From the NCBI RefSeq assembly GCF_001439635.1, contig NZ_LMBZ01000009.1, positions 1-64,000 on the forward strand: DNA of 64,000 bases, in the 5' to 3' direction. Below are positions 42,710-52,720 of the stretch, in pieces; the first letter of the stretch is position 1; every line of letters starts with the position of its first letter. Source of the DNA: Solibacillus cecembensis. Its GTDB lineage: Bacteria; Bacillota; Bacilli; Bacillales_A; Planococcaceae. The position numbers were made by a program, and so were the translations under genes. The notes under the pieces are model-generated. The model searched no databases. It had not been told where the DNA came from and was given only the letters and a program-made list of their open reading frames with translations.

Positions 42710-43492
42710 TTACTTTGTAATAATAATACCTTGCTGATTATCCCCAGAGAGCTCGTAGTCGCTTAAATTTTTCACAGCTTCCTGTGCATCTTCAATGGAT
42801 GGATAATATGAAATCATTGTGCCATTTGTTGTTTTATAAAAGCCATTTGATTGTAAGTAAGCAATATATTCCTCAAGCACCCATTGCTCTGTAAACATAA
42901 CTTCACTGTGCGGCAATCCGACATAACGGAAATGCCAAGGTTCAAAAGCAATGCCTGTTATATCTGTCTTTCCTTCAGGATAGCGCAAAATAAATCCGTA
43001 ACGCCAAGCATTTTGAGCGAGCCATTTACCTTCATCGGATACACCCATCGGACCGCTTGTTGAACCAATATCGACAGCGAGCCCAGAATTATGCTCGCTA
43101 TAGCCAGCTGGTAGCGCAACATTGCCGCCGAATTGATCGAATACACTTTGTTGCGTGTGAAAATCGCGGAACCCACTATTGATGGCGAAGTTCGTAATGC
43201 CTTCTTCATGTGCGTCCTTTAACATTGCGTTTAAATGTTGGGCAAGGCGTTTGGAAATTTCCGTAGTAGCGTCCGAAATTTCAGCATATTGAACGACTTC
43301 GGTAGCCAGTTTTATATCATTTGGAATGGTTGTTTCGTCCACTGCAAATTGGTTATTAATTAATCGTAAATCCCCATGAAAGATGTGCAAATTTTGCTGG
43401 GGATGTTTATCGGTAGTAGAAGTAGAGCGACTCGCATCGAATCCCCAAAACCCGATAGCAAGTATTAATAAAAGTATGATCCATTTTTTCAT
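42710..43492 (-). CDS. D-alanyl-D-alanine carboxypeptidase, M15B (VanY/LdcB-like)
   Basis: 260 aa. A signal anchor (MKKWIILLLILAIGFWGF) exposes the enzyme outside. The zinc ligands of family M15 are visible: SEHNSGLAVDIG (HxxxxxxD) and EPWHFRYVG (catalytic Glu and second His). These enzymes trim terminal D-Ala or the tetrapeptide end of peptidoglycan stems. The last ~55 residues (YYPSIEDAQEAVKNLSDYELSGDN) are an extra small domain. No van genes nearby, so ordinary wall maturation is likelier than glycopeptide resistance. Confidence 0.85.
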   Translation of the reverse strand: MKKWIILLLILAIGFWGFDASRSTSTTDKHPQQNLHIFHGDLRLINNQFAVDETTIPNDIKLATEVVQYAEISDATTEISKRLAQHLNAMLKDAHEEGITNFAINSGFRDFHTQQSVFDQFGGNVALPAGYSEHNSGLAVDIGSTSGPMGVSDEGKWLAQNAWRYGFILRYPEGKTDITGIAFEPWHFRYVGLPHSEVMFTEQWVLEEYIAYLQSNGFYKTTNGTMISYYPSIEDAQEAVKNLSDYELSGDNQQGIIITK

Positions 43493-43652
43493 TTCATTGC
43501 CTCATTTTCCGTTTACTTTAGCCAATTCCACAAAAGTTTGGTCAATTTTTTTGATTCTTATTCCCGAATGGCGCTTTTCTATTTCTTTAGTATACCGATA
43601 AAAACTTAATAGAAAGTGAAGCAATTTCTTAAGAATTTCTGAATATTTCTGA

Positions 43653-43692
43653 AGAAAAAAAGCAACTATCCTTATGCTCAAGGATAGCTGCT
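43653..43692 (-). terminator. Terminator of the potABCD operon
   Basis: AGCAGCTATCCTT pairs with AAGGATAGTTGCT on the minus strand, followed by TTTTTTTCTTC. Confidence 0.85.
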
Positions 43693-43696
43693 CACA

Positions 43697-44773
43697 TTAA
43701 TTCAAATTCATTTTAAATTCTAAGAAGTATTCGTTGTATTTTCCTAACCAAGTAAGACCAAGATTCTCGTATACTTCAAGCTTCTCGCGTAATTCGTGAC
43801 TAGGATAAAAGCGTTCGTCTGCGATGACTTCTGGGTCCATAATGTCCCATGCCGCTTCATTAGGTGTCGAATAGCCGACATAGTCAGCATTTTGAGCGGC
43901 ATTTTCTTGATCTAACATGAAGTTAATAAATTTATGTGCACCTTCTATATTTTTAGATGTTTTCGGAATGACCATATTATCAAAAAATAAGTTAGAGCCT
44001 TCTTCTGGAACCGCGTAGTTAAGTTCTTCATTTTCAGCCATCATATCTGCTGCTTGCCCTGCCCATGTTAGTGCAACAGCCGCTTCGTTATTAATCATCA
44101 ACGGTGTAATTTCATCACCAATGATCGCCTTAACGTTCGGTGACAATGTCATTAATTTGTCCGTTGCTTGACGTAAAACTTTATCGTCTTTCACATTTAA
44201 TGATTCACCAATTGTATTTAATCCCATACCGATGACTTCACGTGAGCCGTCTACTAAAAAGACTTTTCGCTTTAACGACTCATCCCATAAATCATCCCAA
44301 GTTTCGAATGTTAAATGGTCCTCGATTAAGTTGGGGTTATATACAATTCCAACTGTCCCCCAAAAATAAGGAATAGAAAATTCATTATTCGGATCAAATG
44401 GTAAATTTAAAAAGTCATCATTAATATTTTTCAGGTTTGGAATTAATGTGTGATCTAGAGGAATAAGTAAATTATCTTCTCTCATTGATTCCACTGTATA
44501 TTCAGATGGCACGGCAATATCATAAGCTGAGCCGCCTTGCTGAACTTTTGTTAACATCGCTTCATTAGAATCGAATGTTTCATAAATAACATTAATACCT
44601 GTTTCTTGTTCAAACTTTTTGATTAAATCTGTGTCAATAAATTCGCCCCAGTTGAAAACAGTTAGTGTATCTTTGCTGCCTGTACTGCCTTTTGATTGCA
44701 TTTGACCAGCAGCGACAAATAGCAGACCACAAACAATGACAATAGCAACCGTCGCTTGTAATAAATCTCTCAT
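43697..44773 (-). CDS. potD: Spermidine/putrescine-binding protein
   Basis: 358 aa. Extracellular polyamine receptor of the PotABCD importer. A signal/anchor helix (TVAIVIVCGLLFVAAGQ) is followed by the typical mature start DTLTVFNWGEFID; WGTVGIVYNP and the later ALTWAGQAADMM are family blocks. No lipobox Cys is at the cleavage region, unlike many Gram-positive PotD proteins, so it may stay anchored by the uncleaved helix. The start overlaps the potC stop (ATGA). Last gene of the operon. Confidence 0.9.
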   Translation of the reverse strand: MRDLLQATVAIVIVCGLLFVAAGQMQSKGSTGSKDTLTVFNWGEFIDTDLIKKFEQETGINVIYETFDSNEAMLTKVQQGGSAYDIAVPSEYTVESMREDNLLIPLDHTLIPNLKNINDDFLNLPFDPNNEFSIPYFWGTVGIVYNPNLIEDHLTFETWDDLWDESLKRKVFLVDGSREVIGMGLNTIGESLNVKDDKVLRQATDKLMTLSPNVKAIIGDEITPLMINNEAAVALTWAGQAADMMAENEELNYAVPEEGSNLFFDNMVIPKTSKNIEGAHKFINFMLDQENAAQNADYVGYSTPNEAAWDIMDPEVIADERFYPSHELREKLEVYENLGLTWLGKYNEYFLEFKMNLN

Positions 44774-45570
44774 CGTTGTCCCTCCGAAGTTGCTGATTTT
44801 GCCTTTTGATTAATGAAGTAATAGCCGATGACAACGAGTACAGTAATCGCAAATACTAATCCTGAAATGGCATTGACCGTTAATGAAATTCCTGCGCGTG
44901 CCATCGAGTAAATTTCTACCGATAATGTGCTAAATCCATTGCCGGTAACGAAAAATGTAACAGCAAAATCATCGAGTGAATACGTCAAAGCCATAAAGAA
45001 ACCTGCGAAAATACCAGGTGAAATATACGGTAAAATGACACGGGTTAATATATCTCTTTTTGTTGCACCTAAATCACGCGCTGCATCGATTAATGATGTG
45101 TTCATTTCAAGTAACTTCGGTAAAACCATTAAAACTACAATCGGAACACTGAAAGCAACATGTGATACAAGTACCGAAGCAAAACCTAATTTAACACCGA
45201 TCATTGTGAATAAAATTAAGAAGCTGGCACCAATCACTACGTCTGGTGAAACGATTAAAACATTGTTTAATGAAAGGAGTGTGTTGCGCATTTTTTTATC
45301 TTTAATTGAAACAATACCAATTGCACCAAGTGTACCGATAATCGTTGCAATTAAACCAGATAATAAGGCAACGATCACGGTATTAATTAAAATAACAATG
45401 AGACGAGAATCATCAAATACAGCTTGGTAATGCTCAAGTGTAAATGATTCGAAATTGTTCATGTTGCCGCCGCTATTAAATGAGTAAAAAATTAAATAGA
45501 GAATAGGCGCATAAAGCACGGCAAAGACAAAAACTAAATACGCCTTTGAAGTAGCGGATAATTTTTTCAT
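44770..45570 (-). CDS. potC: Spermidine/putrescine ABC permease PotC
   Basis: 266 aa, six membrane helices. The permease EAA loop is present as DAARDLGATKRDILTRVILPYISPGIFAG. Overlaps the potB stop by one base (TAATG) and potD by four. Forms the channel with PotB. Confidence 0.92.
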   Translation of the reverse strand: MKKLSATSKAYLVFVFAVLYAPILYLIFYSFNSGGNMNNFESFTLEHYQAVFDDSRLIVILINTVIVALLSGLIATIIGTLGAIGIVSIKDKKMRNTLLSLNNVLIVSPDVVIGASFLILFTMIGVKLGFASVLVSHVAFSVPIVVLMVLPKLLEMNTSLIDAARDLGATKRDILTRVILPYISPGIFAGFFMALTYSLDDFAVTFFVTGNGFSTLSVEIYSMARAGISLTVNAISGLVFAITVLVVIGYYFINQKAKSATSEGQR

Positions 45571-46376
45571 TATGCGCGTCCTCCTTTAGAGTTTTGTTTC
45601 GTAACAAGCATTGTTAATGCCATGAATACGATTAAGAATACCGCAATTGTCGAACCCATGCCCCAATTTTGTGAAACAAGGAATTGCTGCTCAATCGCTG
45701 TACCAAGTGTGATGACTTGGTTCCCAGCAATTAATCGTGTAATCATGAATAATGATAATGCAGGAATAAATGTGACTTGAATACCTGCTTTTACACCATC
45801 AATTGTAAGAGGGAATACAACGCGTCGGAAAGTCGTCCATGCCGATGCGCCTAAATCACGAGCCGCAAATACTAAGGATGGATTCATTTTATCCAATGAG
45901 TTAAAGATCGGAATAATCATAAACGGAATGAAAATATAAACCGCTACGAAAACGAAACTAAAATCCGTAAATAAAATTTGTTTCGGATTAAAGCCAAATA
46001 CTTCAATCAATGCATTAATCGGACCATAAAGACCGAAAATGCCAATGAATGCGTACGTTTTTAATAATAGGTTAATCCAAGAAGGGATAATAATAAGCAT
46101 CAACCAAAGTTTCTTATGTTTTGTTTTTGTTAGTAAATAAGCTGTTGGATAAGCAAAAATTAATGTGAATAATGTAATTAAAAATGCATACCAAAAGCTA
46201 CTAAATGTCATTTTTAAATAAATGGGTGTAAAGAATTTTGCATAGTTGGCTAATGTAAAATTGCCGTTTAAATCAAGTAGCGAATAATATAAAATTAAAG
46301 CGATTGGCGCGATAACGAATAAAAGTATCCAAAATAAATAGGGGATTAATGGGGTTTTAGCTGCTTTACTATTCAT
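45570..46376 (-). CDS. potB: Spermidine/putrescine ABC permease PotB
   Basis: About 268 aa from [15 protein letters not shown]; a longer frame to 46430 lies inside potA and is rejected. Six membrane helices; the EAA loop is [28 protein letters not shown]. The start overlaps the potA stop by eight bases. The site is a weak GATGAAGAGC, so translation is probably coupled to potA. Confidence 0.9.
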   Translation of the reverse strand: MNSKAAKTPLIPYLFWILLFVIAPIALILYYSLLDLNGNFTLANYAKFFTPIYLKMTFSSFWYAFLITLFTLIFAYPTAYLLTKTKHKKLWLMLIIIPSWINLLLKTYAFIGIFGLYGPINALIEVFGFNPKQILFTDFSFVFVAVYIFIPFMIIPIFNSLDKMNPSLVFAARDLGASAWTTFRRVVFPLTIDGVKAGIQVTFIPALSLFMITRLIAGNQVITLGTAIEQQFLVSQNWGMGSTIAVFLIVFMALTMLVTKQNSKGGRA

Positions 46377-47469
46377 GCTCTTCATCCCCATAAGCTTCAA
46401 GACGCTTGTCAAAATCTTCCTCTGTTTCATTTAAACGCATGACATGAATCGCTTCTGGATCAAAGTCCAAACCGATTTCTGCACCAACTTCTGCTTTTTT
46501 CAAAGAGTGTACGAGCCATTCATTGCCGTCTTTATCGTAAGTTGAAAGCTCATAATGCACCCCGCGGAATAATTGCGTATCAACCGTTACAATTAATTTC
46601 CCTTTATCAGGTGTTGTAATTTCTAAATCTTCTGGTCGGATGACAATATCGATTTTCTCGTTTGGTTTCATACCGCCGTCGACACATTCAAATACGTTGC
46701 CCGCAAATTGTACTTTATAGTCTTCAATCATCGTACCAACAACGATATTCGATTCTCCGATGAAATCTGCCACGAAGCGGTTAATCGGCTCATCATAAAT
46801 ATCTACTGGTGTACCCGATTGTTTAATTTCTCCATGTGATAAAACAAAAATTTCATCACTCATCGCAAGTGCTTCTTCTTGGTCATGTGTAACGAATACA
46901 AAAGTTTTACCAAGACGTTGTTGCAATTCGCGTAGTTCATATTGCATTTCTGTACGTAATTTTAAGTCTAGTGCTGATAATGGTTCATCTAATAAAATCA
47001 CTTCCGGATCATTGACAATGGCACGGGCAATCGCAACACGTTGACGTTGACCACCTGACATTTCTTGAATTTCACGATTACCATAACCAGCTAAGTTGAC
47101 GAATTTTAACGCTTCTTGAACGCGCTCACGAACTTCTGCTTCTTTTACTTTTTTAATACGTAAACCAAATGCCACATTTTCGAAAACGTTTAAATGGGGG
47201 AATAATGCATAATCCTGAAATACGGTATTTACTTGGCGTTCATTTGCAGGGATATTATTAATACGTTTTCCATCAAAATAAACATCGCCAGTTGAAGCCT
47301 CTGTAAAGCCGGCAATAATACGTAAAATGGTTGTTTTACCACAGCCAGATGGACCGAGTAATGTATAGAATTTACCTCTCTCTAATTCGAAGTTAATATT
47401 TTTTAATACGACTGTCCCATCGTCGAATGATTTTGTGACATTTTCAAAGCGAATAATCGCGTTATCCAT
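46369..47469 (-). CDS. potA: Spermidine/putrescine ABC ATPase PotA
   Basis: 366 aa. Walker [10 protein letters not shown], signature [14 protein letters not shown], Walker [13 protein letters not shown], switch His VTHD; the C-terminal TOBE-type regulatory domain covers about residues 240-350. It powers polyamine uptake. It lies 17 bases after the XRE-cupin regulator gene, which probably controls the whole operon. Confidence 0.93.
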   Translation of the reverse strand: MDNAIIRFENVTKSFDDGTVVLKNINFELERGKFYTLLGPSGCGKTTILRIIAGFTEASTGDVYFDGKRINNIPANERQVNTVFQDYALFPHLNVFENVAFGLRIKKVKEAEVRERVQEALKFVNLAGYGNREIQEMSGGQRQRVAIARAIVNDPEVILLDEPLSALDLKLRTEMQYELRELQQRLGKTFVFVTHDQEEALAMSDEIFVLSHGEIKQSGTPVDIYDEPINRFVADFIGESNIVVGTMIEDYKVQFAGNVFECVDGGMKPNEKIDIVIRPEDLEITTPDKGKLIVTVDTQLFRGVHYELSTYDKDGNEWLVHSLKKAEVGAEIGLDFDPEAIHVMRLNETEEDFDKRLEAYGDEEHE

Positions 47470-47486
47470 TGCATGTGCCTCCTAAA

Positions 47487-48029
47487 TTATAAATAAGATT
47501 GAGTTGCAACTAATAGTAGCTTCGTCATACCATTATGTGCATTAAAAATTTGATGATTTGAAGTAGCTTCATAGTAGACAGCATTTCCTTCACTTGCGAT
47601 ATATTCAGCATTGCCGATGACAACTCGAATGCGACCGTTTAAAACGTAAATAAAAGTTTCCGCTAAAGAAGGTTCGAATGTTTTAAATTCAGCATCCTTT
47701 TGAAGTGTAATGAAGACAGGCTCCATTTCTTTTTCATTGGAAGTTGGAATTAACCATTCGATTTCATATTTTTTGTCGTGGTCAATAAAGCTTGTTTGAT
47801 CATCTTTTGTAAAAACAATTTTTTCATTTTCTTGCTCATCATCAAAAAAGTCTCGTGGCGAACACCCGAGAACTTCTAATAAATTGAATAAAGTTTCAAT
47901 TGATGGAGAGTTTAAATCGCGTTCTAGTTGTGATATATAGCCTTTCGTTAAATCGGTGCGTTCTCCAAGTTCCTCCTGGGTCAAGCCCTTTGTTAATCGA
48001 AGTGACTTGATTTTCGTTCCAATTTGCAT
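47487..48029 (-). CDS. XRE-cupin transcriptional regulator of the pot operon
   Basis: 180 aa. An N-terminal XRE helix-turn-helix (LRLTKGLTQEELGERTDLTKGYISQLERDLNSPS) is fused to a C-terminal cupin (about residues 105-180, YVLNGRIRVVIGNAEY), which likely senses a small molecule. PuuR-type proteins of this build regulate polyamine genes. It is the first gene of the operon. Three AAGTTTAC-type boxes lie just upstream, which would suit autoregulation. Confidence 0.87.
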   Translation of the reverse strand: MQIGTKIKSLRLTKGLTQEELGERTDLTKGYISQLERDLNSPSIETLFNLLEVLGCSPRDFFDDEQENEKIVFTKDDQTSFIDHDKKYEIEWLIPTSNEKEMEPVFITLQKDAEFKTFEPSLAETFIYVLNGRIRVVIGNAEYIASEGNAVYYEATSNHQIFNAHNGMTKLLLVATQSYL

Positions 48030-48047
48030 ACGGTCAAGCTCCTCTCC

Positions 48048-48108
48048 AAGTTTACTTATGTTAAACTCTAAGTACAGAAGTTTACTTTAACAAAACTTTA
48101 AGTTTACG
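48048..48108. promoter_or_regulatory. Repeated AAGTTTAC boxes upstream of the pot regulator
   Basis: AAGTTTACTT at 48048-48057 and 48078-48087 and AAGTTTACG at 48100-48108, with GTTAAACT and TTTAAC between them giving inverted partners. They lie 20-80 bases before the regulator start and are the obvious candidates for its operator. Confidence 0.5.
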
Positions 48109-48313
48109 AAAACAATTATAATTATACATAATGTTAGCAGATTTTCAAGGGGAATTTTCTAGAAAGACAAACAATTTCACGACTACTGATGAAATCGTGA
48201 AAAGCCGACCAAATCAAGGTTGGACTTGATTAAAATGTAAATGTTTAAAATGAAATGAAGATTGAGGTGACGAAAGAAAAAAAGAGACATATTCTAATGG
48301 TAAGGAGGGAAAT

Positions 48314-48745
48314 ATGAAAATACGTAATCCAATGCCTCCACTTGAAGGTGCAGAGGTAATCTTAAATGAGCGCAAGTTTGATCGACAAAAGAACGGGAAG
48401 CTCGTACTCATTTATTTTTGGTCCATTAGCTGTAATCAATGTGAGCCGTCATTGCTGAAATTAAATGAGTTAAAGCAGATTTTTCAAAATAAGATCCAAA
48501 TTTTAACTGTCCATATGCCGAGAGATAAAAAGGATAAAGAGGTGGCTCCAATAAAAGCTAAGGTGGAAAATCTCGCGCTGCCATTTCCGGTATTTGTGGA
48601 CAGTCAATTAAAAATATCAGATGCGTTTCAAAATCGAATGGTGCCTGCATTTTATTTATTTGACCAAGAAGGGTTGCTTCGGTTTTATAAAGCAGGGGTC
48701 ATGTCAACAAAGCAATTAGAACAAAAAATTAATCGAATCCTATAA
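48314..48745 (+). CDS. Thioredoxin-like thiol-disulfide protein (TlpA/ResA type)
   Basis: 143 aa, no signal peptide. Redoxin fold: strand VLIYFWSISCNQCEPSLLKLNEL contains the redox CxxC (CNQC), followed by ILTVHMPRD and the cis-Pro region MVPAFYLFDQEG. The missing signal peptide points to the cytosol, unlike ResA or StoA. ATG behind AAGGAGGGAAAT. Partner unknown. Confidence 0.8.
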   Translation: MKIRNPMPPLEGAEVILNERKFDRQKNGKLVLIYFWSISCNQCEPSLLKLNELKQIFQNKIQILTVHMPRDKKDKEVAPIKAKVENLALPFPVFVDSQLKISDAFQNRMVPAFYLFDQEGLLRFYKAGVMSTKQLEQKINRIL

Positions 48746-48854
48746 AGTCAACTTCACAATTTATGAGAAAAGTGAATGATGCGACATTATTAATAGCGAG
48801 AAACCAATTTTTACGATAAAATATGGACAATTGAATTTGCACGGAGGAGAACCG

Positions 48855-49511
48855 ATGAAAAAAGAATTTGTTGTTATCGGCTTAGGTCGATTCGGAGGAA
48901 GTATTGTAAGAGAACTTGTCAAACAAGGTGCAAATGTGATGGCGATTGATACTGATAGCGAACGCGTAAATGAATTTGCACAAATTGCGACGCAGGCAGT
49001 GGTGGCGGATACGACGGAAGAATCGGTCATTAAGTCTTTAGGCATTTGGAATTTTGAACACGTGATTGTAGCAATCGGTGAAAATATTCAAGCAAGTATA
49101 TTGACGACATTAATATTAAAAGAACTAGGCGTTCCACAAATTACTGTAAAAGCGCAAAATGATTATCATGAAAAAGTGTTACGGAAAATTGGCGCAGATT
49201 TTGTTGTGCATCCTGAGCGTGATATGGGCATTCGTATTGCAAATAATATGCTTTCAAACAGTGTGTTAGATTATTTAGAGCTTTCTGGTGAGCACTCGAT
49301 TATGGAAATTAAGGCGAGTGAGAAAATTGCTGGTAATTCTTTAATTGAACTGGATATTCGTGCGAAATATGGTGTCAATATTGTTGGCATTACGCGCGGG
49401 GAGGAAATTATGATTTCGCCTGCAGCAACGGAACGTATTGAGGTAGGGGATGTACTGCTTATTATTGGGGCCGATGTGGATATCAATCGATTTGTTCAAA
49501 AGGTAATTTAA
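48855..49511 (+). CDS. ktrC: Potassium uptake regulatory protein KtrC (RCK)
   Basis: 218 aa from MKKEFVVIGLGRFGGS behind GGAGGAGAACCG. The N-terminal RCK domain binds nucleotide (GLGRFGG, MAIDTD); the C-terminal RCK-C domain (about 140-218) is the known c-di-AMP site in B. subtilis homologues. It gates a KtrD-type K+ channel, not encoded here. Upstream of rnjA as in B. subtilis (ykqB near ykqC). Block VAIGENIQASILTTLILKELG is nearly as I recall for KtrC. Confidence 0.92.
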   Translation: MKKEFVVIGLGRFGGSIVRELVKQGANVMAIDTDSERVNEFAQIATQAVVADTTEESVIKSLGIWNFEHVIVAIGENIQASILTTLILKELGVPQITVKAQNDYHEKVLRKIGADFVVHPERDMGIRIANNMLSNSVLDYLELSGEHSIMEIKASEKIAGNSLIELDIRAKYGVNIVGITRGEEIMISPAATERIEVGDVLLIIGADVDINRFVQKVI

Positions 49512-49520
49512 TGTTTATTC

Positions 49521-49566
49521 TAGACATCAACGTGTTCAAGGAGGGACGGTGTTGATGTCTTTTTTG
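49521..49566 (+). terminator. Terminator of ktrC
   Basis: AGACATCAAC pairs with GTTGATGTCT, followed by TTTTTTG. Confidence 0.75.
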
Positions 49567-49578
49567 CGTTTACGCACA

Positions 49579-49619
49579 AAAAAGAGAAGGTGCACAAATA
49601 TATGTGCACCTTCTCTTTG
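49579..49619 (-). terminator. Terminator of rpoY-rnjA
   Basis: AGAGAAGGTGCAC and GTGCACCTTCTCT form a perfect stem; on the minus strand it is followed by TTTTTTG. Convergent with the ktrC terminator. Confidence 0.85.
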
Positions 49620-49622
49620 CAG

Positions 49623-51290
49623 TTATACTTCCATAATGATTGGTAAGATCATTGGACGACGTTTTGTTTTTTCATATAAATATGGTCCTAAAACGTCTGT
49701 AATTTCGTTTTTAAAGTCATTCCATTCAGTATCTTTCTCTTGGATGCTGCTATTTAAATGTTTGTTTAACATTTTTTGCGCTTCATTAATCATCGTACCT
49801 GATTCACGCATATACACAAATCCACGAGAAATAATATCTGGACCTGACACAAGTTTATTTCTTGCCATATCGACGCTTACGACAACGATGACTAAACCTT
49901 CTTCTGAAAGTATGCGTCGGTCGCGTAATACGATATTGCCGATATCCCCGATTCCATTGCCATCAATATAAACATTACCTGAAGGAATTCGACCGGCAAC
50001 ATGCGCCTCATTTGGACTTAATGCTAATACCTCACCGTTATCCATAACGAATGAGTTTTCAGTTGGGATTTCACACGCTTCAGCAAGTTCCGTATGGATT
50101 TTTAACATACGGTATTCACCGTGAATCGGCATGAAAAATTTAGGCTTCATTAAACGAAGCATTAATTTTTGTTCTTGTTGAGAACCATGACCAGATGTAT
50201 GAATATTATTTAATGCACCGTGAATTACTTCAGCACCAGCGCGGAATAATAAGTTGATAATTTTGTTTACGCTCATCGTATTACCTGGAACAGGAGAAGA
50301 TGAGAATATAACAGTATCACCCGGTTGGATTTGAATTTGACGATGCGTACCATTTGCGATACGTGATAAAGCTGCCATAGGTTCCCCTTGAGAGCCGGTA
50401 CATAAGATCATCACTTCATTTGCTGGTAGGCGATTTAAGCTTTGTACATCAACAAATGTTTCTTTCGGTGCAGTAATATAACCAAGTTCACGGCCGATTG
50501 TAATGGCATTGTCCATTGAGCGGCCAAATACAGCTACTTTACGTCCGTACTTTACAGCTGCATCCGTAGCTTGTTGTAAGCGGTGAATATTTGATGCAAA
50601 TGTTGCAAAAATAATACGACCATCCACTTTGCGGAAAATGTCATCGATACTTTTTCCGACTGTACGCTCAGACATTGTGAAATCTGTTTTTTCGGCGTTT
50701 GTACTATCAGAAAGTAGGCATAGTACACCGTCACGACCAATTTCAGCCATCTTTGTTAAGTTTGCTGGCTCGCCAACTGGTGTAAAGTCAAATTTAAAAT
50801 CTCCAGTATGGACGATATTACCTGGTGGTGTTTTTACAACAACGCCAAATGCGTCAGGAATACTGTGTGTTGTACGGAAAAAGCTAACAGATGTTTTTCT
50901 AAATTTGATAATGTCTTCTTCTTTAAATTCAATTAGCTTTGTCGTGCGTAATAAGCCGTGCTCATCTAATTTATTGCGAAGTAGACCTAGCGCTAACTTC
51001 CCGCCATATACAGGTACATTTACTTGACGTAATAAATAAGGAATACCACCAATATGATCCTCATGACCATGTGTAATGAAAAGCCCTTTTATTTTGTCAA
51101 CATTGCGTACTAAATAAGTATAATCTGGGATAACGTAGTCAATGCCTAGTAAGTCATCTTCCGGAAATTTAATACCAGCATCAATTAAAATAATTTCGTC
51201 TTGGAATTGAACTCCGTATGTGTTTTTGCCGATTTCGCCCAGTCCGCCGAGCGCGAAAACAGCTGTTTGATCATTCTTAACGAATTTCAT
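49623..51290 (-). CDS. rnjA: Ribonuclease J1
   Basis: 555 aa, the usual RNase J1 length. Metallo-beta-lactamase motif [10 protein letters not shown] binds the catalytic zinc; the beta-CASP region follows ([42 protein letters not shown]). It is a 5'-exonuclease and endonuclease of mRNA turnover. The start has only a distant GGAG, so translation is probably coupled to rpoY, which ends five bases before. Confidence 0.95.
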   Translation of the reverse strand: MKFVKNDQTAVFALGGLGEIGKNTYGVQFQDEIILIDAGIKFPEDDLLGIDYVIPDYTYLVRNVDKIKGLFITHGHEDHIGGIPYLLRQVNVPVYGGKLALGLLRNKLDEHGLLRTTKLIEFKEEDIIKFRKTSVSFFRTTHSIPDAFGVVVKTPPGNIVHTGDFKFDFTPVGEPANLTKMAEIGRDGVLCLLSDSTNAEKTDFTMSERTVGKSIDDIFRKVDGRIIFATFASNIHRLQQATDAAVKYGRKVAVFGRSMDNAITIGRELGYITAPKETFVDVQSLNRLPANEVMILCTGSQGEPMAALSRIANGTHRQIQIQPGDTVIFSSSPVPGNTMSVNKIINLLFRAGAEVIHGALNNIHTSGHGSQQEQKLMLRLMKPKFFMPIHGEYRMLKIHTELAEACEIPTENSFVMDNGEVLALSPNEAHVAGRIPSGNVYIDGNGIGDIGNIVLRDRRILSEEGLVIVVVSVDMARNKLVSGPDIISRGFVYMRESGTMINEAQKMLNKHLNSSIQEKDTEWNDFKNEITDVLGPYLYEKTKRRPMILPIIMEV

Positions 51291-51295
51291 GAGAA

Positions 51296-51505
51296 TTAAG
51301 CATTCTCCACAATGAAATTAGGGCTTGCTTGTTCATACTCAAGGTAGTTACCTTCTAATAATTGAACAAGCTCGATGTTATAAGTACGGTCTTTTAAATA
51401 GTGACGAACTTCACGTTCAGAAGCAGCCTCTAAATAAAGAGTTTTTGTGTTTTCGCGAACTGGAATGGCATTGATGTTTTCTTGATAATACACTTTGTAA
51501 ATCAT
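51296..51505 (-). CDS. rpoY: RNA polymerase epsilon subunit
   Basis: 69 aa behind [38 protein letters not shown] and [15 protein letters not shown] are hallmarks of RpoY (YkzG, DUF1447), a small Gram-positive RNA polymerase subunit. It sits directly before rnjA, as in B. subtilis. Confidence 0.95.
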   Translation of the reverse strand: MIYKVYYQENINAIPVRENTKTLYLEAASEREVRHYLKDRTYNIELVQLLEGNYLEYEQASPNFIVENA

Positions 51506-51669
51506 AGTTACTCTCCTTTAGTTACGAACATAATTATTGCACTTCTATAATAGAAAAAATGCATTTCCTTTATCTTATCACGCGAGTCCTTTAAAATAAA
51601 GAAAAGCCCATCAATTTCCTTTAAAATTGAGAAGAAATATTTAAGGTTTACAAGAAAGGAATAGGAAAA

Positions 51670-51712
51670 AAATGGCGTACCCTCAAAGTTTGAAATGAGG
51701 TACGCCATGAAT
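51670..51712 (-). terminator. Terminator of the 23-residue peptide gene
   Basis: ATGGCGTACC and GGTACGCCAT with inner CTCA/TGAG form a strong stem. On the minus strand TTTTTTTCC follows. Confidence 0.8.
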
Positions 51713-51725
51713 GTTATAAATTTTT

Positions 51726-51797
51726 TTAGGCAATTAATTTTTTACCGAGGACGCCTTTTAACTGTTTCAAGAACTTCTTTTTGAGACGTTTCAACAT
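51726..51797 (-). CDS. 23-residue cationic amphipathic peptide
   Basis: ATG at 51797-51795 behind AAGGAGTGATGACCT, a near-ideal ribosome binding site. The peptide starts MLKRLKKKFLKQLKG and ends VLGKKLIA, with nine Lys/Arg and no acidic residue; hydrophobic residues recur every three to four positions, so it should form an amphipathic helix. A strong terminator lies 14 bases after the stop, so it is a complete transcription unit. No function known to me; it could be membrane-active or bind nucleic acid. It lies between rpoY and the HAD phosphatase. Confidence 0.6.
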   Translation of the reverse strand: MLKRLKKKFLKQLKGVLGKKLIA

Positions 51798-51877
51798 AGG
51801 TCATCACTCCTTAAATTTATTATACAGAATATTCTCTTATTTGTAAATAGACTATTAAAAAGTGAGGAAGAAAAACA

Positions 51878-52648
51878 ATGAAAAAGTTATTATTTTTTGA
51901 TGTAGACGGTACGTTATATAATTCGCAAAAAGAGTTACCCGACTCTGCAAAGAAAGCTCTTTTAAAAGCGCGTGAAAATGGTCATGAGGTAGCGATTGCA
52001 ACAGGGCGTGCACCTTTTATGATTCGAGAATTGCTAGAGGAACTTGAAATTGATACATATATTACTTTTAATGGGCAATATGTTGTACATAAGGGGGAAG
52101 TTATTTATACAGACCAAATTGCGAAGACAGAGCTACAGAAAATAATAGCTTTTGGTGAATCTCAAAATCATCCATTTGTCTTTTTAAATGAAAAGGAAAT
52201 GATTGCTTCAAAAGAAAAGCATCTCTCTATTGAAGAAAGTTTGGATACGCTTCATTATCCATATCCAAAGATTGATGCAAACTATTATTTACAAAACCCA
52301 GTTTATCAAACCCTATTATTTGCAGAGCAACACGAACAAGAACAGTACGAAAAGGAATTTCCGAACGTTCAATTGATTAGGTGGCATAAATTTTCATGTG
52401 ATATTTTGCCGAGAGCAGGTTCAAAATCGCGAGGGATTCAAAAATTAATCGAGCATTTGGATGTTTCTATGGAAGATGTCATTGCGTTTGGCGATGGCTT
52501 GAATGATGTTGAAATGCTAAGTGCAGTTGGGCTAGGTGTAGCGATGGGAAATGGACATGAAAAAGCAAAAGCAGCAGCTTCGATTATTACGAAGCATGTT
52601 GATGAGGATGGCTTAGCATTTGCTATGAAACAATTGAATCTAATCTAA
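51878..52648 (+). CDS. ykrA: HAD-IIB (Cof-type) phosphatase, YkrA-like
   Basis: 256 aa. HAD motif I FFDVDGTLYNS, motif II ATGRAP, motif III Lys in RAGSKSRGIQ, motif IV FGDGLNDVEML. The C2-type cap in the middle gives sugar-phosphate or flavin/pyridoxal-phosphate type specificity, not predictable here. Position next to def corresponds to ykrA in B. subtilis. Confidence 0.88.
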   Translation: MKKLLFFDVDGTLYNSQKELPDSAKKALLKARENGHEVAIATGRAPFMIRELLEELEIDTYITFNGQYVVHKGEVIYTDQIAKTELQKIIAFGESQNHPFVFLNEKEMIASKEKHLSIEESLDTLHYPYPKIDANYYLQNPVYQTLLFAEQHEQEQYEKEFPNVQLIRWHKFSCDILPRAGSKSRGIQKLIEHLDVSMEDVIAFGDGLNDVEMLSAVGLGVAMGNGHEKAKAAASIITKHVDEDGLAFAMKQLNLI

Positions 52649-52650
52649 AA

Positions 52651-52690
52651 AAACGCTCCTCACGCCGAAAATAGCGTGGGGGGCGTCTTT
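52651..52690 (+). terminator. Terminator of the HAD phosphatase gene
   Basis: ACGC.CC.CACGC pairs with GCGTG.GG.GCGT, followed by CTTTC. The T-run is poor. Confidence 0.6.
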
Positions 52691-52720
52691 CATTAAAGGA
52701 AATTATATAGTTGAAACAAG

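Noticed and set aside
51508..51708. 66-codon minus-strand frame beginning MAYLISNFEG
   Set aside because: Its start lies inside a strong terminator hairpin, it has no ribosome binding site, and composition is that of AT-rich spacer.
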